A DNA stretch of 53,877 bases from CAVXAE01 sp044225565 (GTDB taxonomy: Bacteria > Pseudomonadota > Gammaproteobacteria > Steroidobacterales > Steroidobacteraceae): contig JBGAIL010000005.1 of assembly GCA_044225565.1 (NCBI GenBank), forward strand, positions 1-53,877, written 5' to 3'. This document shows positions 35,523-44,862 of this stretch, in pieces. Numbering within the stretch: position 1 is the stretch's first letter; every line of letters starts with the position of its first letter. Made by a program: the position numbers and the translations under genes. The notes under the pieces were generated by a model. That model saw only the letters and a program-made list of their open reading frames with translations. It ran no database searches and had not been told where the DNA came from.

Positions 35523-35553
35523 CCGTTCCGCTGACGCGGCCTCGCGCGTCTTA
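35523..35553 (+). promoter_or_regulatory. ECF-type promoter of the STN receptor (35599)
   Basis: GCCGTTCCGC (35522-35531), 15 bases, CGTCTTA (35547-35553). It matches the promoter before fecI at every position of both boxes and at the same spacing, with GCCTCG shared inside the spacer. It lies in the 81-base gap after fecR, 45 bases before the receptor ATG. Recognition by the fecI product is inference. Confidence 0.62.
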
Positions 35554-35598
35554 GCGGAAACCGCGCATCAAAAGCGGACACTCTCCGGGGAGACCTCC

Positions 35599-38133
35599 AT
35601 GCTTCGCACTCGTTCGGCCCACTCCGCCATCTGCACCGCCGTCGCGCTCGCGCTGTATTCGACCGCCGCGCACGCGGATCTGGAAGGCGTGAGCTCCTTC
35701 AGCATTCCTCCGCAGTCGCTGTCCGCTGCGCTCATCCAGTTCTCGAGCCAGGCCGACGTGCAGGTCGTCGGCAGCACCGCGACGCTCGCGAATCTGGATA
35801 CGAACGGCGTCTCGGGCCAGCTGACCGGGCGCGAAGCGCTGCGCCAGCTGCTGGGCAGCCACGCGCTGCGCTTCGAGGAAGTCACCAACCGGTCCGTGAA
35901 GATCCTGCCGCTCGCCTCGCGCGAAGCGCAGATCAGCCGGGTCTCCGGCGACCGTTCGCTGCTGCTCGCGCAGGCCGAAGGCAGCCGCGCTTCGAGCGAA
36001 GGCGATTCGCTCGAGGAGATCGTGGTCACCGGCAAGATATTCAACTACGACATCGTCGAGAGCGCCTACAAGCTGCCCATCGCGGTGAAGGACATTCCCC
36101 AGAGCGTGAAGGTCATCACGCCGGACATGATGCAGTTCGCGCGGGTGGAGCGCGTCGAAGACCTCTACAAGGTGGATGCGGGCGCCTACCCCTCGCATCT
36201 CATCGACGGCTACTCGCGTGCCTACTACCGCGGCTTCCTGGGCGATTCCGACAACGCGTACAAGCTCGACGGCATGCGGGCCTTCGGCGTCCTCGACCTC
36301 AGCATGGCGACGCTCGAACGGCTCGAGATCGTCAAGGGGTCGACCTCGACGATGTACGGCCGCGCGATCATCGGCGGCACGGTCAACATGGTGTCCAAGA
36401 AGCCGACGAAGGAGTTCGGATTCGATTCCTACCTGGAAGGCGGCACCTATGATCACTGGCAGGGCGGCCTCGACGTGCGCGGCGCGCTCACCGGCGACGA
36501 GAAGCTGAGCGGCCGGCTGGTGGCGGACTATCTCGACGAGGAGAGCCACATCGACTACTTCTACAAGAAGACCTTCGTCGTGGCGCCGTCGCTGAGCTAC
36601 GAGCTCTCGCCGGACACGAAGCTCACCTTCTCCGGCAACTACCAGAACGACGATTTCCTGCCGCTCGGCAACTTCGGCGTGCAGGTCGACGGGGACTTCG
36701 CGGACCCGGCCAACTACAGCATTCCGGACGTTCCCCGCAGCCGCCTGGCCAACCAGCCCGACGGCTACAACGAGTCCAAGCTCAAATACGGACGGCTCCT
36801 CCTCGAGTCGCGCCTCACGGATACCTGGCAGCTGCGTGCTTCGGGCCAGTACGCGAAGCTCGACACCAGGACCAATTCCGCGCAGGGCGTCGTCACCTAC
36901 GAGGACCTCACCACGGACATGGAGACCTTCGGCGGCGACAACACGAACCGCATCCAATCCCTGGAAGCCCAGGTCTTCGGGGACGTGGAGCTCTTCGGCC
37001 GCAGGCACACCCTCTTCCTGGGAGCGGACTACTACGAGTCCAAAGGCAAGGGGCTCAACGGCTATGCCTCGCTGCCCGCGTATCTCACGGGCTTCAGCCT
37101 CTACGCGCCCGACTACAGCCTCATCCCCGGCGCCTTCCGCGACTTCAACGACTACTCGATGGACAATCCGGCGCTCGCCACCGTCAGCGACTACGTCGAG
37201 CTCAATCAGATGGCGACCGGCAGCAAGGAATCCGGAGTCACGGCCCAACTGATCGCGCATCCCACCGACCGCTGGACGCTGCTCGTGGGCGGCCGCTACT
37301 CCGACTACAAGGGAGGCCGGGGATTCTCCGCGCCGACGGATCCCGCCCCGGCGGTGGACTGGAACCAGCAGCATGCCTTCACCTGGCAGGTGGGCACCAC
37401 GTTCGCGATCACTCCCGAGATCAACGCCTACGCGAGCTTCGGTGAGTCGTTCGTGCCGCGCTTCCAGTACGCGTATGACGAAGCCAATCCGGACCCGGGC
37501 CGCCCCGTCGGGCCGGAGCGCGGCGAGGCATACGAAGCCGGCATCAAGAGCGCCCGCGCGGACGGCAAGTTCTCGTGGTCCGCCGCGCTCTTCGACATCG
37601 CCCGGACCAACATCACGCAGCAGGACCTGGAGCACGTCGATCGCTACTACGTGCTCCTGCTCGGCAAGCAGCGATCCCGCGGCATCGAGCTCGACGCCCA
37701 GGGCGAGCTGCTCCCGGGCTGGTCGGTGTACGCCTCCGCGGCCTACACGGACAACGAGTTCGTGGAAGGCGAGTTCGAGGGCTATCCCGCATTCTTCGCG
37801 CCCAGGCGCGGCTTCACCGGCTACACGAGCTACGTGATCCAGTCCGGCCAGGCCAAGGGGCTCGGCTTCGGCGGCGGCTTCGTCTACAAGGACATGCCGG
37901 TCATCAAGTCGTTCTTCGGCTCGGTGCAGGGCAAGGCGCTCGACCTCTTCGACGACGTGTTCGAAGTGGACGCGCGCGTGTTCTACGACCATGGCCCGTG
38001 GAGCTACAGTCTCTCGGCCACGAACCTCACCGGCCAGAAGTACTATTCCACGAGCTATCCGAGCCCTTTCTACGCCATCAACGTGAATCCGGGCCGGCAG
38101 TTCATCGGACGGGTGGGCTACACTTTCCGGTGA
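35599..38133 (+). CDS. FecA-type TonB-dependent receptor with STN domain (second locus)
   Basis: Outer-membrane signalling transporter of 844 residues. The signal peptide ends near STAAHA. The STN domain (FSIPPQSLSAALIQFSSQAD) is followed by the TonB box LEEIVVTG, a plug with EIVKGSTSTMYGRAIIGG, and a barrel ending GYTFR. It follows fecI-fecR and its own promoter. Segments such as FGRRHTLFLGADYYE pair it with the receptor at 28582. The four following genes (M19 dipeptidase, serine hydrolase, PQQ dehydrogenase) suggest import and breakdown of a peptide-like or ester-linked nutrient. Confidence 0.94.
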   Translation: MLRTRSAHSAICTAVALALYSTAAHADLEGVSSFSIPPQSLSAALIQFSSQADVQVVGSTATLANLDTNGVSGQLTGREALRQLLGSHALRFEEVTNRSVKILPLASREAQISRVSGDRSLLLAQAEGSRASSEGDSLEEIVVTGKIFNYDIVESAYKLPIAVKDIPQSVKVITPDMMQFARVERVEDLYKVDAGAYPSHLIDGYSRAYYRGFLGDSDNAYKLDGMRAFGVLDLSMATLERLEIVKGSTSTMYGRAIIGGTVNMVSKKPTKEFGFDSYLEGGTYDHWQGGLDVRGALTGDEKLSGRLVADYLDEESHIDYFYKKTFVVAPSLSYELSPDTKLTFSGNYQNDDFLPLGNFGVQVDGDFADPANYSIPDVPRSRLANQPDGYNESKLKYGRLLLESRLTDTWQLRASGQYAKLDTRTNSAQGVVTYEDLTTDMETFGGDNTNRIQSLEAQVFGDVELFGRRHTLFLGADYYESKGKGLNGYASLPAYLTGFSLYAPDYSLIPGAFRDFNDYSMDNPALATVSDYVELNQMATGSKESGVTAQLIAHPTDRWTLLVGGRYSDYKGGRGFSAPTDPAPAVDWNQQHAFTWQVGTTFAITPEINAYASFGESFVPRFQYAYDEANPDPGRPVGPERGEAYEAGIKSARADGKFSWSAALFDIARTNITQQDLEHVDRYYVLLLGKQRSRGIELDAQGELLPGWSVYASAAYTDNEFVEGEFEGYPAFFAPRRGFTGYTSYVIQSGQAKGLGFGGGFVYKDMPVIKSFFGSVQGKALDLFDDVFEVDARVFYDHGPWSYSLSATNLTGQKYYSTSYPSPFYAINVNPGRQFIGRVGYTFR

Positions 38134-38171
38134 GCCTGCGGGAACGGCGGGTCGCCGCGCGGGAACCAGAC

Positions 38172-39368
38172 ATGCGCACTCTGATTCTTTACGCGGCACT
38201 CGCTCTCGCCCCTCTCGACGGGCTCGGGCAATCCGCCGCCGTGTCTCAGCCCCGCCCCTGGGATGCAGCGATGAAGCGCGCCGATGCGCTTCTTGCCGCG
38301 CACCCCCTCATCGACGGGCACAACGACCTGCCGATGGCCATCCGCGAGAGTGGCGCGCCGCCCCGCGACGTCGTTGCATTCGATCTGCGGCAACAGGCCC
38401 CCGGTGACACCGACATTCCGCGCATGCGACGCGGTCATGTGGGAGCGCAATTCTGGTCCGTGTGGGTACCCAGCAACGCGGAGACGGCCAAGGCCGGCCG
38501 CGCACGCATCCAGCTCGAGCAGATCGATCTCGCGTTGCGCATGACCGAGCGCTATCCGCAGGATTTCCAGCTTGCGCTCACCGCAGACGACATCGAGCGG
38601 GCCAACCGGGCGGGTCGCATCGCCTCGCTGCTCGGCATCGAAGGCGGCCATGCCATCGAGAATTCTCTAGGTGCGCTGCGCACGTACTACCGGCTCGGTG
38701 TCCGCTATATGACGCTCACGCACAGCGAGAGCACGGATTGGGCAGATGCATCAGGCGTTCCTGCGGCTCACGGTGGCCTCACCCGCTTCGGACAGGAAGT
38801 GATTCGTGAGATGAACCGCCTGGGCATGCTGGTCGACATCTCGCATGTCTCCCCCGAGACCATGAACGACGTGCTCGACATCGCCGAAGCGCCCGTCATC
38901 TTTTCCCACTCGAACGCGAAGGCGCTCACGCCACACGAGCGGAACGTGCCGGACGACGTGCTGCGCCGTGTCGCAGGCAACGGCGGCGTGGTGATGGCCT
39001 CCTTCATCACCTATTTCGCCGTCACCGGCTCGAAGCCTCGCGCGACGCTCGATGACGTGGCCGATCACGTCGAGCACCTGCGCAAAGTGGCCGGTGTCGA
39101 CCACATCGGCATCGGCAGCGATTTCTACGGCGGCGCCGGCGCCATGGCCGAAGGCCTGGAAGACACCTCCACGTTCCCGCTGCTGTTCGCGGAGCTGATC
39201 CGCAGGGGCTGGCGCGACGACGAGCTCATCAAGCTGGCGCGAGGCAACCTGCTTCGCACCATGCGCGGCGCCGAGAGCACGGCCGCCCGCCTCCAGAAGA
39301 CCCGGCCCGCTTCGTTCCTGACGATCGAGCAGCTCGATCGGGGCCGGGAAAAGCCGGATCCCTACTAG
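38172..39368 (+). CDS. Membrane-type dipeptidase (peptidase M19)
   Basis: Zinc dipeptidase of the renal dipeptidase family, 398 residues with a signal peptide. Metal ligands include H50 and D52 in DGHNDLP and the bridging Glu in GIEGGHAI. Further blocks are LVDISHVSPETM, IFSHSNAKAL and HIGIGSDFYGG. It begins 38 bases after the receptor stop and precedes a serine hydrolase by 32 bases. M19 enzymes hydrolyse dipeptides, including some with D-residues or dehydro residues. Substrate here unknown. Confidence 0.92.
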   Translation: MRTLILYAALALAPLDGLGQSAAVSQPRPWDAAMKRADALLAAHPLIDGHNDLPMAIRESGAPPRDVVAFDLRQQAPGDTDIPRMRRGHVGAQFWSVWVPSNAETAKAGRARIQLEQIDLALRMTERYPQDFQLALTADDIERANRAGRIASLLGIEGGHAIENSLGALRTYYRLGVRYMTLTHSESTDWADASGVPAAHGGLTRFGQEVIREMNRLGMLVDISHVSPETMNDVLDIAEAPVIFSHSNAKALTPHERNVPDDVLRRVAGNGGVVMASFITYFAVTGSKPRATLDDVADHVEHLRKVAGVDHIGIGSDFYGGAGAMAEGLEDTSTFPLLFAELIRRGWRDDELIKLARGNLLRTMRGAESTAARLQKTRPASFLTIEQLDRGREKPDPY

Positions 39369-39400
39369 CGCTCGACGCGCCGACCCGCAACGGAGACGCG

Positions 39401-41095
39401 ATGATGCATCGACCCCGCCGGCGGCCTGCTGCCGCCCTCACCTCGTTCGGCCTGCTGATGGCGGGCATCACGCTCGCCGCAGAGCCAGCCTCCCTGCCCG
39501 AGCTCAATGCCCGCGTCGACGGGCTCTTCGCGCAATGGGACACGACCCGGTCGCCGGGCTGCTCCATGGCGGCATCGCGCAACGGCTCGATCGTGCACGC
39601 CCGCGGCTACGGCATGGCCAACATGGAGCACGGCGTGCCGAACGGGCCGCGCACCGTGTTCCACATAGCCTCCGTTTCCAAGCAGTTCACGGCGGCGGCC
39701 ATCGCGATGCTGGTGGAGGAAGGCCGGCTCTCGCTCGGCGATCCGGTGAGGAAATTCCTGCCCGGGATTCCCGCCTTCGCGCAAGGCGTGACGGTGGGTC
39801 ACCTCGTCCACCACACCAGCGGCATCCGCGATCACAGCGACCTGATGGAGCTCGCGGGCTGGCGCTACTACCGCGACCTGGTGACGACGGAAGACGCCAT
39901 GAGCGTGCTGGCCAGGCAACGCAAACTGATCTTCGCCCCCGGCTCGCGCTATCAGTACAACAACACGAACTATCTGCTGCTCGGCGAGATCGTCCAGCGC
40001 GTGAGCGGCAAGAGCCTGCGCCAGTTCACCACCGAGCGCCTGTTCGAGCCGCTCGGCATGAAGGACTCCTTCTTCCGCGACGACTTCTACGAGATCGTGC
40101 CGAACTTCGCGGCGGGCTACGAGCCGGCGGGCCACGGGTTCCGCACCAGCCTCACGAACTTCAGCATCGTCGGCTACAGCACGCTGCTCACCACCGTCGA
40201 GGACCTGATGAAGTGGGAGGAGAACTTCTACGGCGGCCGCGTGGGAGGCAAGGCGATCACGGAGCGCATGCTCGAGCGCGCACCGCTCCCCGGCGGCAAA
40301 CCGAACAAGTACGCTTTCGGCATCGTGGTCGACGAGCATCGCGGGCTGCCCATCGTCGAGCACTCCGGCGGCGATGCGGGGTATTCCACGCACCTGGTGC
40401 GCTTCCCCCAGCAGCATCTGAGCGTTACCGTGCTCTGCAACCTCAACTCGGTGGATGCCCACGCCCTGGCGATGCAGACGGCGGAGATCTACCTGGGGTT
40501 GCCGCCGGAGAAGCCGGCGAATGCAGGCTCGACCCGGCAGGCTTCGGTCACTCCCGTCCAGCTGCCCGAAGCGACGCTCCAGAGCCTCGCCGGGCACTAT
40601 CTCGACCCGCAGACCGAAAGGGCCGTGGTGCTCACCTTCGAGAACGGCGCGCTGCATGCGCGCATCGGCGAGCAGTCGCAGCCCGTCGTGGCGATGTCCG
40701 CTCATCGCTTTCGCGTGGGTGATGGCCGGGTCGAGCTCGAATTCCCCAAGTCCTCGCGCAACCCCTCGCAACTTGCTCTGCACGACATCTATGATGGCTC
40801 CCTGGTGTTGCGGCGCGTAGCCGACGACGACGCGCGGCCCTTGCCGCCGGAATCCTATGCAGGCACCTATCACAGCGAAGAGATCGAAGCCCCCTTCCAC
40901 GTCCTGGTCGAGGACGGGCAGTTGATCCTGCGCTCGATCAAGTACAAGGCGCGCCTGATTCCCGTGACGCGCGAGCTGTTCATTGCGGGCTGGGCCAACG
41001 TGCTCTTCTCCCGTGATGCCGCGGGCCGCGTCTCCGGCTTCCGCTACGGCGACAGGGAGATGCCGCTGGCCGAGTTCGCCAGGCTCGGAGACTAG
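39401..41095 (+). CDS. Serine hydrolase, class C beta-lactamase/DD-peptidase fold
   Basis: Exported 564-residue enzyme. After a signal peptide the catalytic module has SVSK (S91, K94), YNN in RYQYNNTNY, and HSGGDAGY, the three active-site motifs of the fold. A C-terminal DUF3471-like domain follows (about 400-560). It is a paralog of the N-terminal part of the fusion at 24516. The stop TAG lies two bases before the PQQ dehydrogenase start. Esterase or peptidase action on an imported compound is more likely than antibiotic resistance. Confidence 0.9.
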   Translation: MMHRPRRRPAAALTSFGLLMAGITLAAEPASLPELNARVDGLFAQWDTTRSPGCSMAASRNGSIVHARGYGMANMEHGVPNGPRTVFHIASVSKQFTAAAIAMLVEEGRLSLGDPVRKFLPGIPAFAQGVTVGHLVHHTSGIRDHSDLMELAGWRYYRDLVTTEDAMSVLARQRKLIFAPGSRYQYNNTNYLLLGEIVQRVSGKSLRQFTTERLFEPLGMKDSFFRDDFYEIVPNFAAGYEPAGHGFRTSLTNFSIVGYSTLLTTVEDLMKWEENFYGGRVGGKAITERMLERAPLPGGKPNKYAFGIVVDEHRGLPIVEHSGGDAGYSTHLVRFPQQHLSVTVLCNLNSVDAHALAMQTAEIYLGLPPEKPANAGSTRQASVTPVQLPEATLQSLAGHYLDPQTERAVVLTFENGALHARIGEQSQPVVAMSAHRFRVGDGRVELEFPKSSRNPSQLALHDIYDGSLVLRRVADDDARPLPPESYAGTYHSEEIEAPFHVLVEDGQLILRSIKYKARLIPVTRELFIAGWANVLFSRDAAGRVSGFRYGDREMPLAEFARLGD

Positions 41096-41097
41096 TC

Positions 41098-43302
41098 GTG
41101 ATCGGGGGCGAGCAGGGCACGAGCCGCAGGGGATCGACTCCCGACCGGCCGTTGGCGGGCCCCACGCCGGTGACCTGCCTCATTGCCTGCGTCATGGTCT
41201 GCCTGGCCGCCGGCCTGACCGCCTGCGATGGCGACACACCCACCGCTGCCGCCTCTGCGCGGCCCGCCGCTGCGGCGGCACGAGTCGATGAAGCACGCCT
41301 CGCCCGTGCGGACGAGGAGCCCCAGAACTGGTACGCGACGAATCGCGGCAGCGGTGAGGATCACTATTCGCCGCTCGACCAGATCAACCAGGACAACGTG
41401 GACTCACTCGGCTTCGCCTGGCAGTACGACACGCATACCACTCGCGGGCTCGAGGCATCACCCCTGGCCATCGATGGTGTCCTGTACACCAGCGGCAACT
41501 GGGGAAAGGTCTACGCGCTGGACGCGAAGACCGGGAAGGAGCTGTGGACGTACGATCCCAGGGTGCCCGGCGAGTGGGGCCGGCGTCCTTGCTGCGACAT
41601 CGTGAATCGCGGGGTGGCGGCGTGGAAAGGCCGCATCTACGTCGGCTCGCTCGATGGCTTCCTCATCGCGCTCGATGCCGGCACGGGCCGCGAGATCTGG
41701 CGCGCGGACACGCTCGTCGACCGCACGCGATACCAGACCATCACCGGCGCGCCGAAGATTGCGGGCGACAAGGTGATCATCGGCAACGGCGGCGCGGAGC
41801 TGGGTGTGCGAGGCTACGTCAGCGCATACGACGTGCAGACCGGCCGGTTCGCGTGGCGCTTCTTCATCGTTCCGGGCGACCCGCGCAAGCCTTTCGAGCA
41901 TCCCGAGCTCGAGGCGGCAGCGAAGACCTGGGACCCCGACAGCATGTGGGACGTCGGCGGTGGCGGCACGGCGTGGGATGCCATGGCCTACGATCCGAAG
42001 CTGGATCTGCTGTACGTCGGCACCGGCAATGGATCGCCGCATGCCCGCTACAGCCGCAGCCCGCGAGGTGGTGACAATCTGTTCCTGTCCTCCATCCTCG
42101 CCATCCACCCGAAGACGGGGCGGCTCGCCTGGCACTACCAGACGACGCCGGGCGACAGCTGGGACTACACCGCCACGCAGCACATGATCCTCGCCGATCT
42201 GCCCATCGGCGGCCGCACGCGGCAAGTGTTGATGCAGGCGCCGAAGAACGGCTTCTTCTACGTGCTGGACCGCTCGACGGGTGAGCTGCTCTCCGCGGAG
42301 AAATATGGGAAGGCGACCTGGGCCACCCATGTCGACCTCGCGACCGGCCGGCCTGCGTTCACGCGGCAATCCGATTACTCCAGGGCGCCGAAGCTCATCT
42401 ATCCCGGCCAGCCTGGAGCGCACAACTGGCATCCGATGTCGTATCACCGCGGCACCGGCCTGGTGTATCTCAACCTCATCGAAGCCCCGGACGTCTACGC
42501 GTTCGCTCCGAAGCCGCGCTATGCCGCAGGCGAGAGCAACGAGCACGTGGACATCATCGGCTACGACGATCCGCGTATCGCGAGCACCGAAGAAGTGCGC
42601 CTCGATCCCGATCGACTGAGCTTCCTGCAGGCCTGGGATCCGGTGAGACGGGAAGAGCGCTGGCGCATCCCCATAGACCGCATCCGGGGCGGCGGCGTGC
42701 TCTCCACCGCGGGCAATCTCGTGTTCATGGGTAATGGCAGAGGCTTCCTGAACGTCTTCGACGCGAAGACCGGAGCGCAACTCGCTGCATTGAACGTGGG
42801 AACGAGCATGCAGGCCGCGCCCATCAGCTACGCCGTGGGCGGGGAGCAGTACGTCGCGATCATGGCCGGCATCGGGGGGTCGTATTCCTGGGCGTTTCCC
42901 AGAGGGTCTGCGGCATATCGCTACGGCAATGCGGGCCGCATCATCGCGTTCAAGCTCGGGGGCGGCGCCGTGCCGCTGCCGCCGAAAGTGGATCGCGATG
43001 CTCCGATACCCGTACCGCCGGAGGTTCCGACGTCGCCCGAGATGATTGCGCGCGGCGCCCTGCTCTTCGACCGCGCGCGCTGCTCCTGGTGTCACAGCGG
43101 TGCGCCCGGTGTCGCACCCAACGTGTTCGCGCTCTCAACGGAGAAGCACCGCATCTTCAAAGACATCGTGCTGCGAGGCGCGCTGGAAGCGCGCGGCATG
43201 GCGAGCTTTGCCGACGTGCTGAGCGATGCAGACGCCGACGCCCTGCACGCTTACATCGTCGACCGCACGCGGCGCGACATCGAAGCCCGCGCCGGCAGGT
43301 AA
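41098..43302 (+). CDS. PQQ-dependent quinohemoprotein alcohol dehydrogenase (intact copy)
   Basis: Periplasmic lipoprotein-type alcohol dehydrogenase of up to 734 residues (GTG start at 41098; lipobox LTAC). The eight-bladed propeller has the vicinal disulfide C165-C166 and the active-site segment GDSWDYT. D356 is the catalytic Asp, with Thr two residues later, so a Ca-type rather than lanthanide-type enzyme. The C-terminal cytochrome c domain has CSWCHS (C662, C665, H666), making it a type II (quinohemoprotein) enzyme. It passes electrons to the respiratory chain. A close paralog at 20913-23048 is broken. It ends the fecIR-TBDT-hydrolase operon. Confidence 0.93.
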   Translation: MIGGEQGTSRRGSTPDRPLAGPTPVTCLIACVMVCLAAGLTACDGDTPTAAASARPAAAAARVDEARLARADEEPQNWYATNRGSGEDHYSPLDQINQDNVDSLGFAWQYDTHTTRGLEASPLAIDGVLYTSGNWGKVYALDAKTGKELWTYDPRVPGEWGRRPCCDIVNRGVAAWKGRIYVGSLDGFLIALDAGTGREIWRADTLVDRTRYQTITGAPKIAGDKVIIGNGGAELGVRGYVSAYDVQTGRFAWRFFIVPGDPRKPFEHPELEAAAKTWDPDSMWDVGGGGTAWDAMAYDPKLDLLYVGTGNGSPHARYSRSPRGGDNLFLSSILAIHPKTGRLAWHYQTTPGDSWDYTATQHMILADLPIGGRTRQVLMQAPKNGFFYVLDRSTGELLSAEKYGKATWATHVDLATGRPAFTRQSDYSRAPKLIYPGQPGAHNWHPMSYHRGTGLVYLNLIEAPDVYAFAPKPRYAAGESNEHVDIIGYDDPRIASTEEVRLDPDRLSFLQAWDPVRREERWRIPIDRIRGGGVLSTAGNLVFMGNGRGFLNVFDAKTGAQLAALNVGTSMQAAPISYAVGGEQYVAIMAGIGGSYSWAFPRGSAAYRYGNAGRIIAFKLGGGAVPLPPKVDRDAPIPVPPEVPTSPEMIARGALLFDRARCSWCHSGAPGVAPNVFALSTEKHRIFKDIVLRGALEARGMASFADVLSDADADALHAYIVDRTRRDIEARAGR

Positions 43303-43360
43303 GCCGCCGCGGCCACCCGCAGCGATCGGGCCTGGCGTTGTGCGGGCTGCGCGCGTGCTA

Positions 43361-44752
43361 TTACCACGGCGCCGGCCGGTAGTCCTTCAGGAACTGCCCC
43401 CACACGTGCGTGCCGGTGAGGCGCCCCGAGAAAATCGGATCGACGATCCGCGCAGCGCCGTCGATGATGTCGAGCGGCGGCGCGAAACCCAACTCCGCCT
43501 TTCGCGCCGCATGCACAGCCGGGTCCTCATCGGTCACCCAACCGGTGTCCACGGCGTTCATGTGTATGCCGTCCACGATGAAATCGGGCGCGCTCGTCCG
43601 CGTCATCATGTTGAGCGCCGCCTTCGCCATGTTGGTGTGTGGGTGGCGGTCCGTCTTGGTGGTGCGGTAGAACTGCCCTTCCATCGCACTGACGTTCACC
43701 ACATGCTTGTCCCGCTCCGGCGTGCGCAGCATCAACGGCTTCAGTCTCGCGTTGAGGATGTAGGGCGCGATGGCATTCACGAGATGCACCTCGAGCAGCT
43801 CGGGCGTGCCCACCTCGTGCAGCCGCAGCCGCCAGCTGTTGACCTGGCGCAGATCCACCTGCTGCCCGTCCTCGTCGTAACGGTTCGCCGGAAAGAGCTC
43901 GTCGTGCCGGGTGATCTGCCCCTGCAGCCCTTCTGGCAGGAAGCTGCCGGCTTCGGCCTCTCTGGCGAGCAGGTGCTGATAGAACCCCGGCGGGCGGCGC
44001 ACCGTCTGGCAGGCGTTGTTCAGGATGTAGTCGAGGCGCGGCAGCCGCTCGAGCAGGACCTGCGTGAACCGCTCGACGCTCGGCGCATGCCGCAGGTCGA
44101 GGCCGTGAACGCTCAGTCGCTCCCGGAAGGCAGCGAAATCCGGCTCGCATGAGTACCGATGCACCGCGTCCGCAGGGAACCGGGTGGTGACCACCACGTG
44201 CGCGCCTGCGCGCAACAGCTTGAGGGAAGCCTGATATCCGATCTTGACCCGCGCACCGGTCACCAGCGCGTAACGCCCCCCGAGATCCGCCGTCTGCCCG
44301 CGCTTGGCGTAGTTGAATTCCCCGCACTCCTCGCACATGGAATCGTAGTAGCGATGCAGCTTCGCGTACGGTTTCTTGCATACGTAGCAGGCACGCTCCC
44401 GGCTCAAACGAGGCCGCTCGTCGAGATCCTCGGGCTTCGGGGGCTCGAGCCAGAGCGGCGTGTACATCGCCGCGCGGCGCTGGATTCTCAGCCCCGCCCG
44501 CTCGACCGCTGCGCGATCATGCTGCTTCGCCGCCTCGCGTTCCGCCCTGCGGAACGCCTTCGCCATGCGGACCAGGTCGTGCCTTTCGGGCTTCGCGACG
44601 AGACCCGCCAGAGTCAGCAGCTCGCGCCGCTGCTCCTGCGTGAGGCTCGTCAATTGGGAGCGGTCGGCTTCGATGGCGCGGAGCACGCGCACACAGGCGC
44701 TTACGTCGTCGAGGGAAAGGGCCGCGGGCGGTCCGGGATTCGTTTCAGCCAT
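43361..44752 (-). CDS. Atypical SDR with zinc-ribbon-like segment and degenerate active site
   Basis: Protein of 463 residues with an SDR-like C-terminal half and a long N-terminal part. Residues 122-143 have CxxC-x14-CxxC (C122, C125, C140, C143), a zinc-ribbon pattern, just before the Rossmann fold. The nucleotide motif is TGARVKIG, where SDRs have TGxxxGxG; the middle Gly is Lys. The catalytic Tyr of YxxxK is replaced by Thr in HTNMAKAALN, although NVSAMEG and the Asn of NNACQT remain. It may be a non-catalytic or differently acting SDR relative. The gene is divergent from a normal FabG-like SDR. Confidence 0.8.
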   Translation of the reverse strand: MAETNPGPPAALSLDDVSACVRVLRAIEADRSQLTSLTQEQRRELLTLAGLVAKPERHDLVRMAKAFRRAEREAAKQHDRAAVERAGLRIQRRAAMYTPLWLEPPKPEDLDERPRLSRERACYVCKKPYAKLHRYYDSMCEECGEFNYAKRGQTADLGGRYALVTGARVKIGYQASLKLLRAGAHVVVTTRFPADAVHRYSCEPDFAAFRERLSVHGLDLRHAPSVERFTQVLLERLPRLDYILNNACQTVRRPPGFYQHLLAREAEAGSFLPEGLQGQITRHDELFPANRYDEDGQQVDLRQVNSWRLRLHEVGTPELLEVHLVNAIAPYILNARLKPLMLRTPERDKHVVNVSAMEGQFYRTTKTDRHPHTNMAKAALNMMTRTSAPDFIVDGIHMNAVDTGWVTDEDPAVHAARKAELGFAPPLDIIDGAARIVDPIFSGRLTGTHVWGQFLKDYRPAPW

Positions 44753-44834
44753 GGTGCATTGTAGGGGTAACGCGGCTCGGGCCTATGGCCGTGGCGCGGC
44801 TGCCCCCAATCCGGCTCGTACGCCGTAGAATGCG

Positions 44835-44850
44835 CCGCACTTCAGTGCGG
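44835..44850 (+). other. Short dyad next to the FabG-like gene's ribosome site
   Basis: CCGCACTTCAGTGCGG has 7-base complementary arms and ends at the start of the GGAGGAA ribosome-binding sequence 13 bases before the GTG start. As RNA it could form a small hairpin next to the Shine-Dalgarno, or as DNA it could be an operator. Confidence 0.4.
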
Positions 44851-44862
44851 AGGAATCGACAC

